From contig NGZR01000003.1 of NCBI GenBank assembly GCA_002197995.1, forward strand, positions 3,658,001 to 3,722,000: 64,000 bases of DNA, written 5' to 3'. This stretch comes from Gaeumannomyces sp. JS-464 (Eukaryota; Ascomycota; Sordariomycetes; Magnaporthales; Magnaporthaceae). Of the stretch, positions 12,001 to 24,532 are shown in pieces. The position numbers were made by a program, and so were the translations under genes. The stretch's first letter is position 1. Each line of letters opens with the position of its first letter. Under the pieces are notes generated by a model that saw only the letters and a list, made by a program, of their open reading frames with translations, had not been told where the DNA came from and did no database searches.

Positions 12001-12617
12001 CTCCAGTCGATGCTCGCAAGGCTGCCCGGGAAAGGGAAGATCAAGCTCGACCGCAAGGTCCTGAGAGTGCTGCTCAAAGTCGACAAGTTCCACCACGGGA
12101 CCCGCTCTCTGGAAACAATCCTGTTGATGAGCAAGTTGCTGGCTCCGGGCGAGTGCCTCAAGGAGGGCGACCTGCTCAATAATCACCAGCTCGCGCTGTG
12201 CCTTGATAGAGACGCTTTGGAGAAGGCATTCAGGGAGGAGCCGGAAGGAACGGATCGAGATATTGGAGACTACAAACTCCAGTTACGCAGGGCCGAGATT
12301 GCATGGCAAAGGGCCAGAAACCGCGGCGAGAACAGTCCGGAAGATATGGACTTTCGACACCGTTAGGGGCCTGCTCAAAGCAGTCCTACCTGAACAGGCC
12401 CAGAATTCTTTTCGCCATTTTCTTGTGCGCGGGGAAAAGGGGGTTTCTTTGGTCGCCTTGTCTCGTTTCGACAGGAAAAATGGATTTTACCCAACGCACC
12501 ATCGGTATCAAGGCACCCTGGTGTGCTATCGCTCACCAGCTGGAACAAGCCGATGTCATCGCTGGCGGGTGGGTCATTCTGGAGCGTCAAGCTGCTAATT
12601 CGCGAGAAGAGAGGTAG
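9088..12617 (+). CDS. Large multidomain P-loop ATPase with a second degenerate ATPase unit; several frame breaks
   Basis: Exons 9088-9229, 9299-9499, 9577-9627 and 9690-9795 splice cleanly onto a long exon from 9858. Exons 2-4 encode a domain I associate, from memory, with uncharacterised fungal proteins (WFELGISD, SHENAF, VFDRDHNLLKSLR, GWKLHATWGCLVF). Region 9858-10590 resembles a ribokinase/PfkB-like fold (GHRLLAVIEADG, DAAYIAGLVASLAKES). It is followed by RPLSVAVFGQPGAGKSFGV (Walker A, about 10846-10905) and LPVVLLDEFDATF (Walker B). A second unit (11400-11680) repeats the part from before Walker B onward but has no Walker A and reads FFENFD. Beyond it come FREAKGPDFVSRLRGYAW, VIRRAILLQSMLARL and HHGTRSLETILLMSKL, which resemble bacterial multidomain ATPases. 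Frame changes fall near 9110, 10588, 10688, 11095 and 11775, and the C-terminus beyond 12366 is uncertain. The intact introns argue for a live gene with sequence errors. The function is unknown; a sensor or immune-type ATPase is only a guess. Confidence 0.6.
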
Positions 12618-12698
12618 ACAAATGAAGTAAATATCCCAGCCTTATTCCAAAATATTCTGCGTAAAACCACACTCGTTAAGCTACTTAGGTGTAGTCAA

Positions 12699-15532
12699 CT
12701 AGTAAGCAGGGCCGTCGACTAGGCGAATCACACCCGACAGCCACGTCTCCCAATCCTCGAGGAGAGCCTTGTCGCCTCCCCACCGCAGCACGCTCAGCAG
12801 CCACCGGTAGTCGCCCGGCCCGAGGCGCGTGGTCCGCCGGTCGCCGCCCATCACGTCCAGCCCGCCCCTGCCGTTGGGGCTAAAGTCGTTAGATGGGCCC
12901 AGCAAGCCCGTAACGTTGCGCAGCGTGCCGTAGCTCGCGTGGCCCCCAGGGAGCGTCGAGCCCGGTGGCGCCGCGGCGGCCTGGTAGTCGGCGGCCGACA
13001 GGTTCGGTCCAGGCCCCCCGCCGGTCCTGTTGCTGAAGCCAAAGTGCGTCGGCACAACGCTCGTGTTGGCCGGCACCACGTCGATGCGGTACGCCGTCGT
13101 CCAGAGGTCGAAAACGGCCGTCGACGCCCATTGCATCGAGTTGTTAACCACCAGCAAGTCTCGCACAAGGACGGGCGTGCCGTTGCGATAGAAATAAATG
13201 ATTTCGGGCAGTGCTCGTCCCACGGTCTGCAGCACGATCGACTCGGCATGATACTGGCTGTAAGGTGGACCGCTGTAAGGGACGCTGAGCTCCTCGCCGT
13301 CTCCACCCTCCTCCCGCACCTGCACATATCCGCCAAAGACCGGCAGCTTCCTCGGCTCGACGCCCTCGGCCGGCGGCGCGATACTGAACCCAACGACCAC
13401 ACTTTCCCCGGGTGCGACCGCGACGGTGGCCGTCGGCGAAGAGGACATATCGAACCGGGCGGTTCCATATAGCGGCTGTTGGTTCCGTTCCCCCGTCGCC
13501 AGTAGCTGGTTCATAAAGCCTGCGCCACGATGCGACAGCTTGTACGTCTTAGGAGACCTCCCCTGGTTGGAAAGGGTGATGTTTGCCCGACCGTACACGT
13601 TTTTGCTATTATCAGCGATTCGCAGCTGGCCTGGACTCAGGCGTGTTTGTGCCGTGATGGCGTGGTGTACATCGACGAGCCCCGCGCCTTGCTGAGCTGT
13701 CGCAGAGAGCATTTCCCCGTCGAAGACCCAGGTCATTGGTTTTGCTGTCGTTTGTAGCCTTTCCAAAATGCTAGCCATGGACTCCCCTGGGAACCGTGAC
13801 TTGACGAGGGCGTAACAGCCTGCCAGGAACGGTGTCGCCATTGACGTCCCCGACATGATAGCGTACCCGCCAAGATTTCCTAGCGGAAATGTGGACAGTA
13901 TGTTGCCTCCGGGTGCCGATATCTGCGGTTTCAGGTCGTACGTAAGCCGTAGAGGCCCGAATGACGAGTAATAGTCCATCTTCCCCCCGTTACCTGCGGG
14001 GCACTCGCAAAGCTGCTTTGGGCTGGAAACCTGACTGTATAGTTGTTCCCTTTCCCAATAGCCGCAAGGCCGGCCCGCAGCCGATCTCCGTCCGGTGTGC
14101 TCAGTTGGATGAAGTGTGATGTGCCGAGCCGTGATTGCGGCGGCAGGTTGTAGGGCTCAGCATATGGGTTCGCTGACGCTACGCCATACCCCATGATATA
14201 AGGGGGCATCGAGCGCTGGGCGGCGTAAATGGCGTCTGTTGATCGACAATCCTCGCTGACTTCGAAGGCGTAGATGGTCTGATTCAGCCTCTGAGCGCTG
14301 ACGCCCGAGACAGACGGCTCTCCACGACGCGATCACGCAGGGATCGGAGACCAAAACAATCTCGAGCTCCGGAACTTTAATGGGCCAGACTGAGGCATAC
14401 TGAATGGTGGTCCCCGCAGAGTCGGTCATGTTGTATAATAGAGGAAAGTCTTCGTTCGCAACGGACCCCACCGCAATGGCCGTCGGCTCGGTGCTTGGAA
14501 ACTCTTGTGTGTAGATGTTTCTGGAGAAGGGGCTTGGTCCAGCATCATTGGCGATGGCTATGATCACAGCGACGCCTGCGTCCGTTACTCGCTTGACAAT
14601 ATCAGCCAGGGGATCTCCGAGGCCCGTGGCGGGAGGTGTTCCAATCGAGAGCGAGAGACTCAGAATGTCGACTTTGTCCTGAAGACCCCTGAGCATCGCA
14701 GCGATGATATAGTCTGTACCAGGCGCCCTTCCGTTGCAGTCGAAAATCCGATACATGAATATTTCGGCCTCTGGGGCCACGCCGGTAACGGGTAGCCCCT
14801 CAGGGGCCTGCAGTGGGTTCATGCCGACGGTCCCGGCGACATGAGTCCCGTGCCCGCCTCCGAAGCAACTGGTAAAAGGGTCCTGGCTTTCCACCAGACT
14901 TCCGTTGTCGTTGACCCAAGCATAGCCGCCGGCAACCTTCTTTCCTGGCCCAAATCCTCCGCCAAGAGCCGGATGTCTGTAGTCGATGCCGGTATCGATG
15001 ATGCCGACTTTGATTCCCTTGCCCTTGATGCCTAAGGCATGCACCTTGTCGACCCCAGCCATGCGCAAGGGGGTGTCCAAAATGCGCGGACCCTCGGGCA
15101 CGTCATAAAGACCGTCGGCCTGTACGAGGTGAGTGAATGCGTCGTATCCACGGACTCGTTGATAGGGCGGTCCGGGATGAACGTCGTAGACAGGAGTGAC
15201 ATCCACAACACCGGGAACGGACTTGCAGTCGATTCTCTCGTCAGGCGCAGGTGGCCGCCAGGTCGATGGAGAGCCCAAGATAGATATTCGATCTGAACTC
15301 CTGGCGCACCGTGAAGTCGATCCCCATGTCCACAGCCCGCTTACCGAAGAGGGCATGCTGGTCCACGTTGCGAGCAAAGAGGCCGTTTCCCTGACGAGCG
15401 GTCTCCGGAGAGAGCTTGAGGACGTAGGCTCCGTCGACCACGGCCGAGTGTGCAACCGGGACCCTCTGAAGCCATAAGGCTTCAACTACCAGAGATCCAG
15501 GCCGAAAGGAAGGACAAGCGACAGCGAGACAT
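12699..15532 (-). CDS. Secreted subtilisin-like serine protease (peptidase family S8), several frame breaks
   Basis: The catalytic triad and oxyanion residue are all visible: Asp in VGIIDTGIDYRHP, His in GGGHGTHVAGT, Asn in AIANDAG and Ser in IMSGTSMATPFLAG. A large insert between the His and Ser motifs is where vpr-type subtilisins carry a PA-like domain, and a long C-terminal domain follows. Together these suggest an extracellular protease of about 890 residues. The propeptide reads VVDGAYVLKLSPETAR before the catalytic domain. No single frame covers the gene. Shifts are needed near 15490 (after a tentative ATG at 15532), 15250, 14325 and in the C6 run at 13983-13988. A TATATATA box at 15606-15613 supports a start close to 15532. 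With all catalytic motifs kept and no other stops, sequence error is likelier than a pseudogene, but four breaks in one gene leave that open. It is convergent with the P-loop ATPase gene. Confidence 0.8.
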
Positions 15533-15605
15533 TGCGTGAGAAAAGGCCAGAGCAGGCCCGCGCCACTAGCAGCCTTGGAACCCCCTTGGGTTCTGCCCCG
15601 ACAGG

Positions 15606-15613
15606 TATATATA
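15606..15613 (-). promoter_or_regulatory. TATA box of the subtilisin gene
   Basis: TATATATA lies about 75 bases upstream of the tentative ATG at 15532 on the minus strand, a plausible distance for a fungal core promoter. Confidence 0.5.
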
Positions 15614-16180
15614 CCATCCTGAGCACCATCGAGCCAGGCGTCAGTCAAGGGGCGGGAAACAGGTAGCAACCCGGATCTGAGGATATGCTGGTGTGTCACA
15701 CAAACAAGGGCGCAATGGGAAAGCCTCACAAGCGATTTCGAACTGATGATTTGGGCGTGTACTGGATGCTGACCTCGCTATTGCGAGATTAAGACAGTCT
15801 CGGGGTGTTCAGCCGGCCGGCGTCCTGCAAGGCAACCGCGCCCGGATAGGAAACCAGGGGTTCGCGCCGGTACGTGTTATATAGATGTGCCGGCCAAGAG
15901 GGTGAGTGCCGACATCGATTCCTTTCAGGCAAGGCGCCGGCCGTCGAGACCGAGTCCAGAGGGCTATCGCATTAAGTCGACAAAGCGCGGCGAAGAGCGG
16001 CTCACATAGACTTGGAATTGATTGGTGTTGGGTGGGCCCGAGGCCAGACGCAATATGTCGGCCGTGATGAGACTTTTAGCCGGCTGTGCCCCAAAGGGTC
16101 TGGGGCGGGCTATGGCATCCTGGGTATAGTGTCTTGAAGTGCCGGTACTATATCGCTGTGGCACCCACGAAGACGTGATA

Positions 16181-16181
<1 letters not shown>

Positions 16182-16217
<36 letters not shown>
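16182..16217. repeat. Homopolymer A tract (about 36 bases)
   Basis: An uninterrupted A run on the plus strand (T run on the minus strand). No target-site duplication or retroelement remains were recognised beside it. Confidence 0.9.
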
Positions 16218-16219
<2 letters not shown>

Positions 16220-16396
16220 CATAGCTCGTGTAATCTAGAGATGCCTGATATCTATCGTTCGAGGCAGGTAGTTGGAGGCGGGAGCGACGGGTGGACGGCC
16301 ACTCTCCGGGGGTCTGAGACCCCGGTACTGGTCTTGAGGCGTATCTGCGGAGGCTCCCTTCTGGCTGCGGTGGCGGGTAGAAAAATGGAATGTGAA

Positions 16397-16759
16397 TCAC
16401 GGTTCCTCTGAAGCCTCGTCAAGGAGCCCTTTCACCCGGGAGACAGCCTCTGCCTCGGTGCCCCGGGCAAGGCTTCCCTTGACGGCCACCGTCTTGTCGT
16501 GCGACTTGAGGCCGTGAGTGATAGTCAGGTCAGACTTGGGAAGACCGAGGGCCTTGCTCAAGACGGCGACGACGGCCTTGTTGGCCTCGCCTTCGCGGGC
16601 CTGAGCGGCAACACATAGCTCGACGACGTCGTCGGTCAGTGAGGCGACGCCCTCTCGAGACTTGCTAGCACCCGGTTTGACGTGACATTGGAGCAGGAGC
16701 GCTGCCAGCGGCGACTTCTTGGTGGCGGCTACGTAACGGATGGCGCCCATTTGCGACAT
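16397..16759 (-). CDS. DUF167 / UPF0235 family protein (YggU, C15orf40-like)
   Basis: A single uninterrupted exon of 120 residues. It carries the family hallmarks: a beta strand with [14 protein letters not shown], then [43 protein letters not shown] split over the usual motifs ([26 protein letters not shown]). These small alpha/beta proteins are found from bacteria to humans and their biochemical role is not settled. The length is normal for the fungal members. The start at 16759 is the first Met of the frame and leaves a short extension ([15 protein letters not shown]) ahead of the conserved core. It is divergent from the secreted-protein gene at 17422. Confidence 0.9.
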   Translation of the reverse strand: MSQMGAIRYVAATKKSPLAALLLQCHVKPGASKSREGVASLTDDVVELCVAAQAREGEANKAVVAVLSKALGLPKSDLTITHGLKSHDKTVAVKGSLARGTEAEAVSRVKGLLDEASEEP

Positions 16760-17421
16760 GGTATTTTGGGATGGATGCAGTTTGTGTTATTCTGAACGGG
16801 AAACCAGCGGATAGACCCAGTGCTCCTTGTTGAGCTTCGTTGGCTTCGTCGTGGCAGTCGGGATGAGTCGATCCTGCTGCAGACTGAATTCAATCGGCGC
16901 ATCCGCAGGTGGGGGCAATTGGCATGCAGCCGTGCCGTCAAAGTCAACGAAAGATCTCCGACCGTGAATCCCCGCGCAGCCGAATACAAATGGATTAAAT
17001 TTACCTTGTATCCTCACCTTTTGAGCCCTATCACCTTACAACGGACCTCGTCTTCTGAACCGAGGCACCCCCGTGGCCTAGAGAATTCCAGGAACTTGTC
17101 CACGGAGAGTACAGTAACCTGATCCATGTCCTCAGAAGGATCAATTGGGTCGTGGAGCAGCTCCAGGTTTGTGGCTGAGCAAGTCGCCGGCGGGAGCGAT
17201 GCAAATTAGAACATGGCCGAGCGCATTTAATAGGAGCGCCTGGATCGGAGTCGCATAGGTAACATTCACTGGAGTAAGCACGCCACAGTTGGGATATGTC
17301 CAGTACAGGGGCATGGCTTCCATGGTTGGGCCATAAAAGACGCTCGACAAATCTTAGCCCTCTCGCTGCTTTTACGTACTGCTATTTTCAAGTAGTCGAC
17401 AGAAACCACCCTCTAGCTGAT
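16760..17421. other. Divergent promoter region between DUF167 and the small secreted protein
   Basis: No gene supported. A weak TATA-like string (CATAAAAGA, 17332-17340) lies about 85 bases before the ATG at 17422. Confidence 0.6.
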
Positions 17422-18225
17422 ATGCCATCTCTAAAGCAGACAGTCTTGTTCCTGCCTCTGGCCGCCCTCGCCGTTGCCCGTCCGGTCACAGTCCATGTCT
17501 CGCCGACGTCTCCGACAACCCCCACCTCACCCATATTCCCTGACACCCGGCAGCACCTAGACACTACCGATGTTGAGAGCATCGCAAGTGTTCTCCAGGG
17601 CGGTATCCTCCAGAATAGCAAAAGGGAGGAGAAGAACCACCACCGTGCATCCTACACACAGACCCCGCTAACCCGTGTAGACCCTGTCCAGCATTCGCTT
17701 GACCGTCGGGCTGACGGCAAGCAGGGGAGGGGAGGGCTACGTGTGATAACCCAGCCGGGTCCGTCCGCGAATGCAATTTCACCCCCAAACTCGCCCGAGG
17801 GTGAGGAAGATTGGTCTTCCCAGAATAAGTATACTTTGGCGGTCTCACCACTTTCGCCCTCGCCCTCGGATAACCTCAAGATTAATCCATTCAGCCCCAA
17901 GACCGACAGCAAGAAGTACTGGGACCATGCCAACAAGCAGGCCAAGGCAATGAAGAAGGAATCGTCGGAGGCCAAACGGTTGGAAGCTGAGAGGATGAGT
18001 AGGTTAAATGCTGAGAAGAACCTAGATCCTGCCAAAAAGGAGAGGCTAGAGGCTCAGAGAAAGAAGCAGTTGGAGACTGACATGATGAAACCGAAGCTCA
18101 ACCTCATGGATCAGCAATGGCGAAACCGGATTGATCGGGCCAATGGCCGAGGGAAGCAAGAAGCTGTTATCAATAATCCACGAGACGATGCCAGCAGGAA
18201 GGAGAATGCGACTAGGAGGAGGTGA
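17422..18225 (+). CDS. Secreted, low-complexity, highly charged protein of unknown function
   Basis: The frame is open further upstream, but I choose the ATG at 17422 because it starts a clear signal peptide (MPSLKQTVLFLPLAALAVARP), giving 267 residues. After the signal comes a Pro/Thr/Ser-rich stretch (SPTSPTTPTSP). Dibasic sites follow that a Kex2-type protease could cut (NSKREEK, LDRRADG). The C-terminal half is rich in Lys, Glu and Arg with heptad-like helices (EAKRLEAERMSRLNAEKN), suggesting a coiled coil. Few cysteines and no known domain are present. It could be a small secreted effector-like or wall-associated protein; the function is unknown. The frame is intact. Confidence 0.7.
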   Translation: MPSLKQTVLFLPLAALAVARPVTVHVSPTSPTTPTSPIFPDTRQHLDTTDVESIASVLQGGILQNSKREEKNHHRASYTQTPLTRVDPVQHSLDRRADGKQGRGGLRVITQPGPSANAISPPNSPEGEEDWSSQNKYTLAVSPLSPSPSDNLKINPFSPKTDSKKYWDHANKQAKAMKKESSEAKRLEAERMSRLNAEKNLDPAKKERLEAQRKKQLETDMMKPKLNLMDQQWRNRIDRANGRGKQEAVINNPRDDASRKENATRRR

Positions 18226-18650
18226 TCGCCAGTCTTGAATGAATCAAGGTAGTGCACTTCTTATTCGCCCTTACATCCCCGCGAATTGTTCTGCAGTACC
18301 TAGGCCTCTCAGCTACCGCATGCGCGTAGCCGCATGAGGATATCCTGTTCTTGGATGGCAAGACATTAAAGTACACTGCCAGACCCTCGAGGACCCAAGG
18401 CAGAGCTCTGCATCTTACAAGATCCCGGAAAATCAAGAGCCGGGACGCCGGCCTCCTCTGCAAGCTTGCAGCAAGTATTCCGCTTGCTTGAGGGCCACAT
18501 CCTGTCGGCCTGGATCAGGTGGCCGAACAGACAAATCCCGAGCCGTAAACACCGGCCAAGAGTGCGAATCGACGACTGGCGGGCTGGCTTCTCGTCCGCG
18601 TACTATGGAAGAAAACCGCACGTCTCCTGTCCTGCAAATAATATCCGGCA
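18226..18650. other. Convergent intergenic region
   Basis: The 3' flanks of the secreted-protein gene (plus strand) and DAM1 (minus strand). No further feature seen. Confidence 0.6.
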
Positions 18651-19522
18651 TCAAACCGGACGGCCGCTACGGCCTCTCGGCAGCCCGCTAGGCCGCGCAC
18701 CTCGAGTAGATCCGCGAGCGATGCCTGACGCCGCCCGGCCGCGAGTGCTGGCGCCCCTGGTGTTCGCACCACCCCTAGTTCCAGAAGCCCCACGTCCACG
18801 GGACGAATTGCCTGGCGTCTGGGGTGCTCTCCTAGGGGTCGCAGACTTGGACGAGGCAGACGGGTTGTCCACAAAGGATGTATCGGTCGTCCTTGTGCGC
18901 GTTAGCGTACGGGGGACGAGGAAACTCGGTGATGGAAATGTGCAAGCAGGGAGGTGTGCGCCGGCGACTCACATGAACGTCGCATCGCCTTCCATTTCTC
19001 CAGGCCTGTCTGGGAAGCGAGAGGCACCTGCAGCTTGCTGTTCCTCCATCTGCTTCGCCCGCTTGAAGGACTCCGGGGCGGGTGCCTAGATAGGCCAGGG
19101 GATTAGTCACATGTTAAAGGGTCTCGGTCCAGTATCCAACCGGGCTAGGTAGAGGGTGCACGGGGTTCACGCCCCCGGCGGATCCTCACCTCGGGAAACT
19201 CGACGCAAAAGGCGTTCATGTTGACACCGTACAGGAAACTGGCAAAGCTCTCGCTGAAGCGCGAGAGGCTCTCGTGCATGATCTGGAAGTGCATCATGTT
19301 GGCCTCGAGATCAGCCATGGCGTCGGCCAGCTCGGCAAAGGCCGGCTCGAAGGCGCCGAGGGGAAAGGACGCATCGGCGCCGTGGACGCTGTCCCGTGCC
19401 GAGTCGCGGAACGAGGACCGCGATGACGGGCGCAGCGGGGTCGTCGGCCGCGGCGTCCGCGTCCGCGACGTCGACCGCTTCCGCTCCGAGCTCGCGTTGC
19501 GGTCGTTGCTGCGGGATTCCAT
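18651..19522 (-). CDS. DAM1: DASH complex subunit Dam1
   Basis: Exons 19522-19190, 19085-18973 and 18891-18651 join in frame to 228 residues. Dam1 is the microtubule-binding subunit of the ten-protein DASH/Dam1 ring that couples fungal kinetochores to spindle microtubules. The conserved core is present (FAELADAMADLEANM, HESLSRFSESFASFLYG), preceded by a Ser/Thr/Arg-rich N-terminus that is likely phosphorylated. The second exon gives SFKRAKQMEEQQAAG. The C-terminus is unusual: about 50 residues of Arg-Gly-type repeats (SSRGRGASGTRGG, TRGRAASGIARGSTRG). The exon lengths sum exactly to whole codons and splice sites are canonical. The promoter is shared with the long divergent region before the Sec14-like gene. 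Confidence 0.9.
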
Positions 19523-22198
19523 GGGCGGTGGGTGTGCTTGTGTGGGGGTGCGTTTATTCTCGGATTGTTAGACTGCGGCGGCAAAGCCGTGCTGTTTTTT
19601 CTCCGCCCTGCATCCCAAGTTGGGGGCGCACGGCAACTTCTGATTGAACCCTGCCAAAAAGCGAACGGCGATTTGACGTTGGGCGGATTGAGCACCGGCA
19701 GGGCAGCTAACCGGCGTCAGATTTCGTTTTGGAGGGTCACTTGGGCTCATGGAACCTTAGCCCAGGCCAATGTGCCGCTAACAAACATGGTTTTCACGCA
19801 TGTGCTGTCCCAGCCAGTCAGGTTGCGGTGCCTGGAATTGATTGAACGTGCCAGCAGTGGGGACATGTTGGGGCGTGGAACCGAAATGCTTCAGCAGGAG
19901 GGTGAGCATCTCTGCCCGAAATCAGCTACCTCTACTAATTGTAGGCAAAAGGCATCAATTAGCATCGTTTTTGCTGCTCGAAGTCCAGTTGAGGATTCCC
20001 AAGTATCCTTTCTAGACCACACAAGGTATACATCACAGCTTGCGCCAATTGCGCCGCGGCGACAACTGCGGTAGGTTGAGAGCCAGAGGCTCATTGTCGA
20101 GATGCTAGCACACCGAGATGTCCCCAGCCAGGAGCAAAACACTGGCCTGTGTCGTGATAATGGCAGATGGTGCCTCGGTGTCTTCCTGTTATTTTAGCTC
20201 CCGTTTCATTGTTGGCATGGTCCTGCAAACCCTATGCCTCAGTCATCATATGCACCGCCTGTCTTGGCGTCAACAGGTCCGGGCCCCTTTGACACGCCAG
20301 CATTGGAGAATCGGTGCCCGTGTGATGTTGTCTACGCGTTATGGAAGGCGTCCAGAGGGGCCTCAACAGGCACCAATATATCCAAATGTGGCATCTGCCT
20401 ACAAAGCAATCGCAAGCATACCCATAAAAGCACGGGCGTGTGCTCCAGCTGCTCCAGAACGGAGCAAAAACATTGGGGAAAATGTTTGGCTGCCGCGCGC
20501 ACGCGAGCGGTCGGAGTCAAAACGCCAAGTAATTGCCGGGACTCCGGACGCCGCAACTGGCCAGGGCACGGCCATGGCCACGAGGCAAGATCCATGCCGC
20601 TGAACCTCAGTGCAGTAGCCCAAGATCCACCGCGTCGGGGCAGTGCAACCTGGGATCTTGGGAACACGAAGTTGGGTTCACCGTTCAGGCACTGTCGTCG
20701 TCGAGTCGTCGCGCTCCCTACACGGGCAGCTCGCCCCCATGCTTAAGGTCAATTCGATGGCTGCCAGGGAGTCCAGGGACGGGTCCCAGGCCTGCGTCAT
20801 GCGAAAATGTTAGCTTGCATGCACGGCATGGATCCCGATATCAATATTTGATGGGGGGCTAGGTTGCGGTGGATGCTGATGAAGGATTTGGGCCGGACGA
20901 TGACGATTTCAATTCCAAGGCAAGCGGGGGGCGGGGCGTCGGCGGGCTTCTGTTGGTACTCGCGAGTCCGTCGCACAGTAAAAATTGGCCCGCGACATGG
21001 ATGCGCAATTGCGGCCGAGTGCTGACATGCTCACTCCTCCCCAAAAACGCGCATAAGCAGTGCTCTCAACTGTGGTCTCGTGCGCCGCTTTACACCGTAA
21101 AGCTTCATGCTGGAGAGAACCTACCTAGCCAAGGCCCGGGTCCGCGGCCGCTCTTTGTGACACTCCTCCCTTTTCACCCCTCCAGCGTTCCACACCACAA
21201 GCGGGATCATACCCAGCCCGAGTGCGGCTCATCCTCCCAGACCACATAGCACCCGCGACAGCGACGAACGACCGCGGCGCATTCGCTCTCCACATTACGA
21301 CGTCGATAGGATCGCGCCCTGTCCTAGACTCGTCACGCCCCGCTTGGGCCGGACCTTGGTAGGGTTGCCGACGGGCCAAAACATCCTGTGCGCCGCATCC
21401 CTCTCGGCGCAGGCGCGCGCAGAGTTCAGCCTGTGCAGGGTTGAGAGCGACGGCGCTTGCAAGCGTCCATCCTCTGACTTGCTGGTTCGTTCGGCGACGC
21501 CTACTATTTTTGACCTGCCGCAGTAACAAGACCATCAGACTGATTCCCGTGCGGGATCGTTCCCTCTTCTAGCTTCTGCCCCTTGATTCTGTTCAGACCT
21601 GGCAGCAAGGGCTTCCCCCGACTGTCCCGCACCATCCGGTCCTCTCTCGCCCCGACCTCCTAATCTGTTCCTCTTATCTGCCCCTCTGAGTGAGACAGCC
21701 AGCTGCTATTTCTGGACCTGTCGACGCATTGTATCCCCGCCAGCTGGTGTCCATATGATATCCTGGTCCCGCATTGGCCTTGCAGCAGCGCATCGTCATC
21801 CTCTTGCTGGCCCGAGGCAGGCCCTTCTGTCCGTTTTCCGACCGACCGCCGACGGTTTTTGTGGCCGTACTTCATCTCATCTGTCCGGAGTCTTTGTACC
21901 TCGGAACCCCCATACCGCCCGTGAATATTCGACCGGACCATCAAGCGCTATTATTAAGGGCCGCCGTGCCGCTGCCTCCGAATACCGATTTCCACACACA
22001 TCTCCATCGACAGTCCTAGCCAAGCTAGCACATTGTGACACCAAGCGCCCTCAGGGTCAGCGCGGTCCTGAACTATATAAGTCGAGCATCGGCCTCGCCA
22101 TTCCATTCCTTCTTGTTGCCATTGCCGCCATCTTCTACGCAGCTCGCATACCTGACGCCCAACCCGAAACCCCCGATTTCCCCTACGACCTGGACAGC
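19523..22198. other. Long divergent intergenic region between DAM1 and the Sec14-like gene
   Basis: No gene supported in 19523-21754: several open frames exceed 100 codons but none shows a domain, conserved motif or sensible splice structure. The part 21755-22198 is open in frame with the downstream Sec14-like gene and could be an N-terminal extension of it. Confidence 0.5.
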
Positions 22199-23989
<1,791 letters not shown>

Positions 23990-24532
23990 ATAGGGGCCCC
24001 CTCGCGAGCGTCTTTTTTTTTTTCTTTTTTTTTCTTTCTTTCGTTGCTGATCGATCTTTGGGTTCCTTCGTTTTTGGCTCTAGTATGCGGATGTTACGTC
24101 TTCTCACGGGCAGGCTTGTTCTCCCTGAACAGCATCCAAAAGGGACATAGGGGCACTAGACACCGTCTCTGGGGCTGTTGCATGCTGGTCTGTTCCAAGA
24201 CCAGCCCCCATCTTGACATATTTCCTCTTATCTCGGTTTTGTCCAGGGGCGTTTCAGTTTGCTCATATACGAACAAAGATATAACTTTATACAAGTCAGC
24301 ATCGAGCTGAGGCGGCGCTATTTCCATTTATAGATACGTATTGATCTTACGAATACCTGCTCGGCATCAGCTGTTCACAATGAGAAACATTCAAAAAGCC
24401 GAAAAGGCAAATGCGAGGCACGGTGCTTCATCTCATAATCGAGTTCCACAAGAGTTAATTCGACTGCGCCGACCGAGACCCGACATAGTCCCCGTAACTT
24501 GTCGCTTTCGTCTGTCTTCATCTTACTTATTT
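23990..24532. other. Convergent intergenic region
   Basis: The 3' flanks of the Sec14-like gene and the HIT gene. A pyrimidine tract (24010-24042) follows the Sec14-like stop codon. No gene seen. Confidence 0.6.

Larger units (their letters stand above)
15533..16396. other. Intergenic: subtilisin promoter and DUF167 3' flank, with poly(A) tract
   Basis: No gene supported. It contains the subtilisin TATA box near 15606 and an uninterrupted run of about 36 A on the plus strand (16182-16217), which lies in the 3' flank of the DUF167 gene. Confidence 0.65.

Noticed and set aside
9088..15532. P-loop ATPase and subtilisin as one NLR-like sensor-protease system
   Set aside because: They are convergent, the subtilisin has a secretory-type propeptide, and nothing else links them.
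19532..20746. Several plus-strand frames of 100-180 codons between DAM1 and the Sec14-like gene
   Set aside because: No domains, signal peptide or coherent splice structure; composition is that of translated non-coding DNA.
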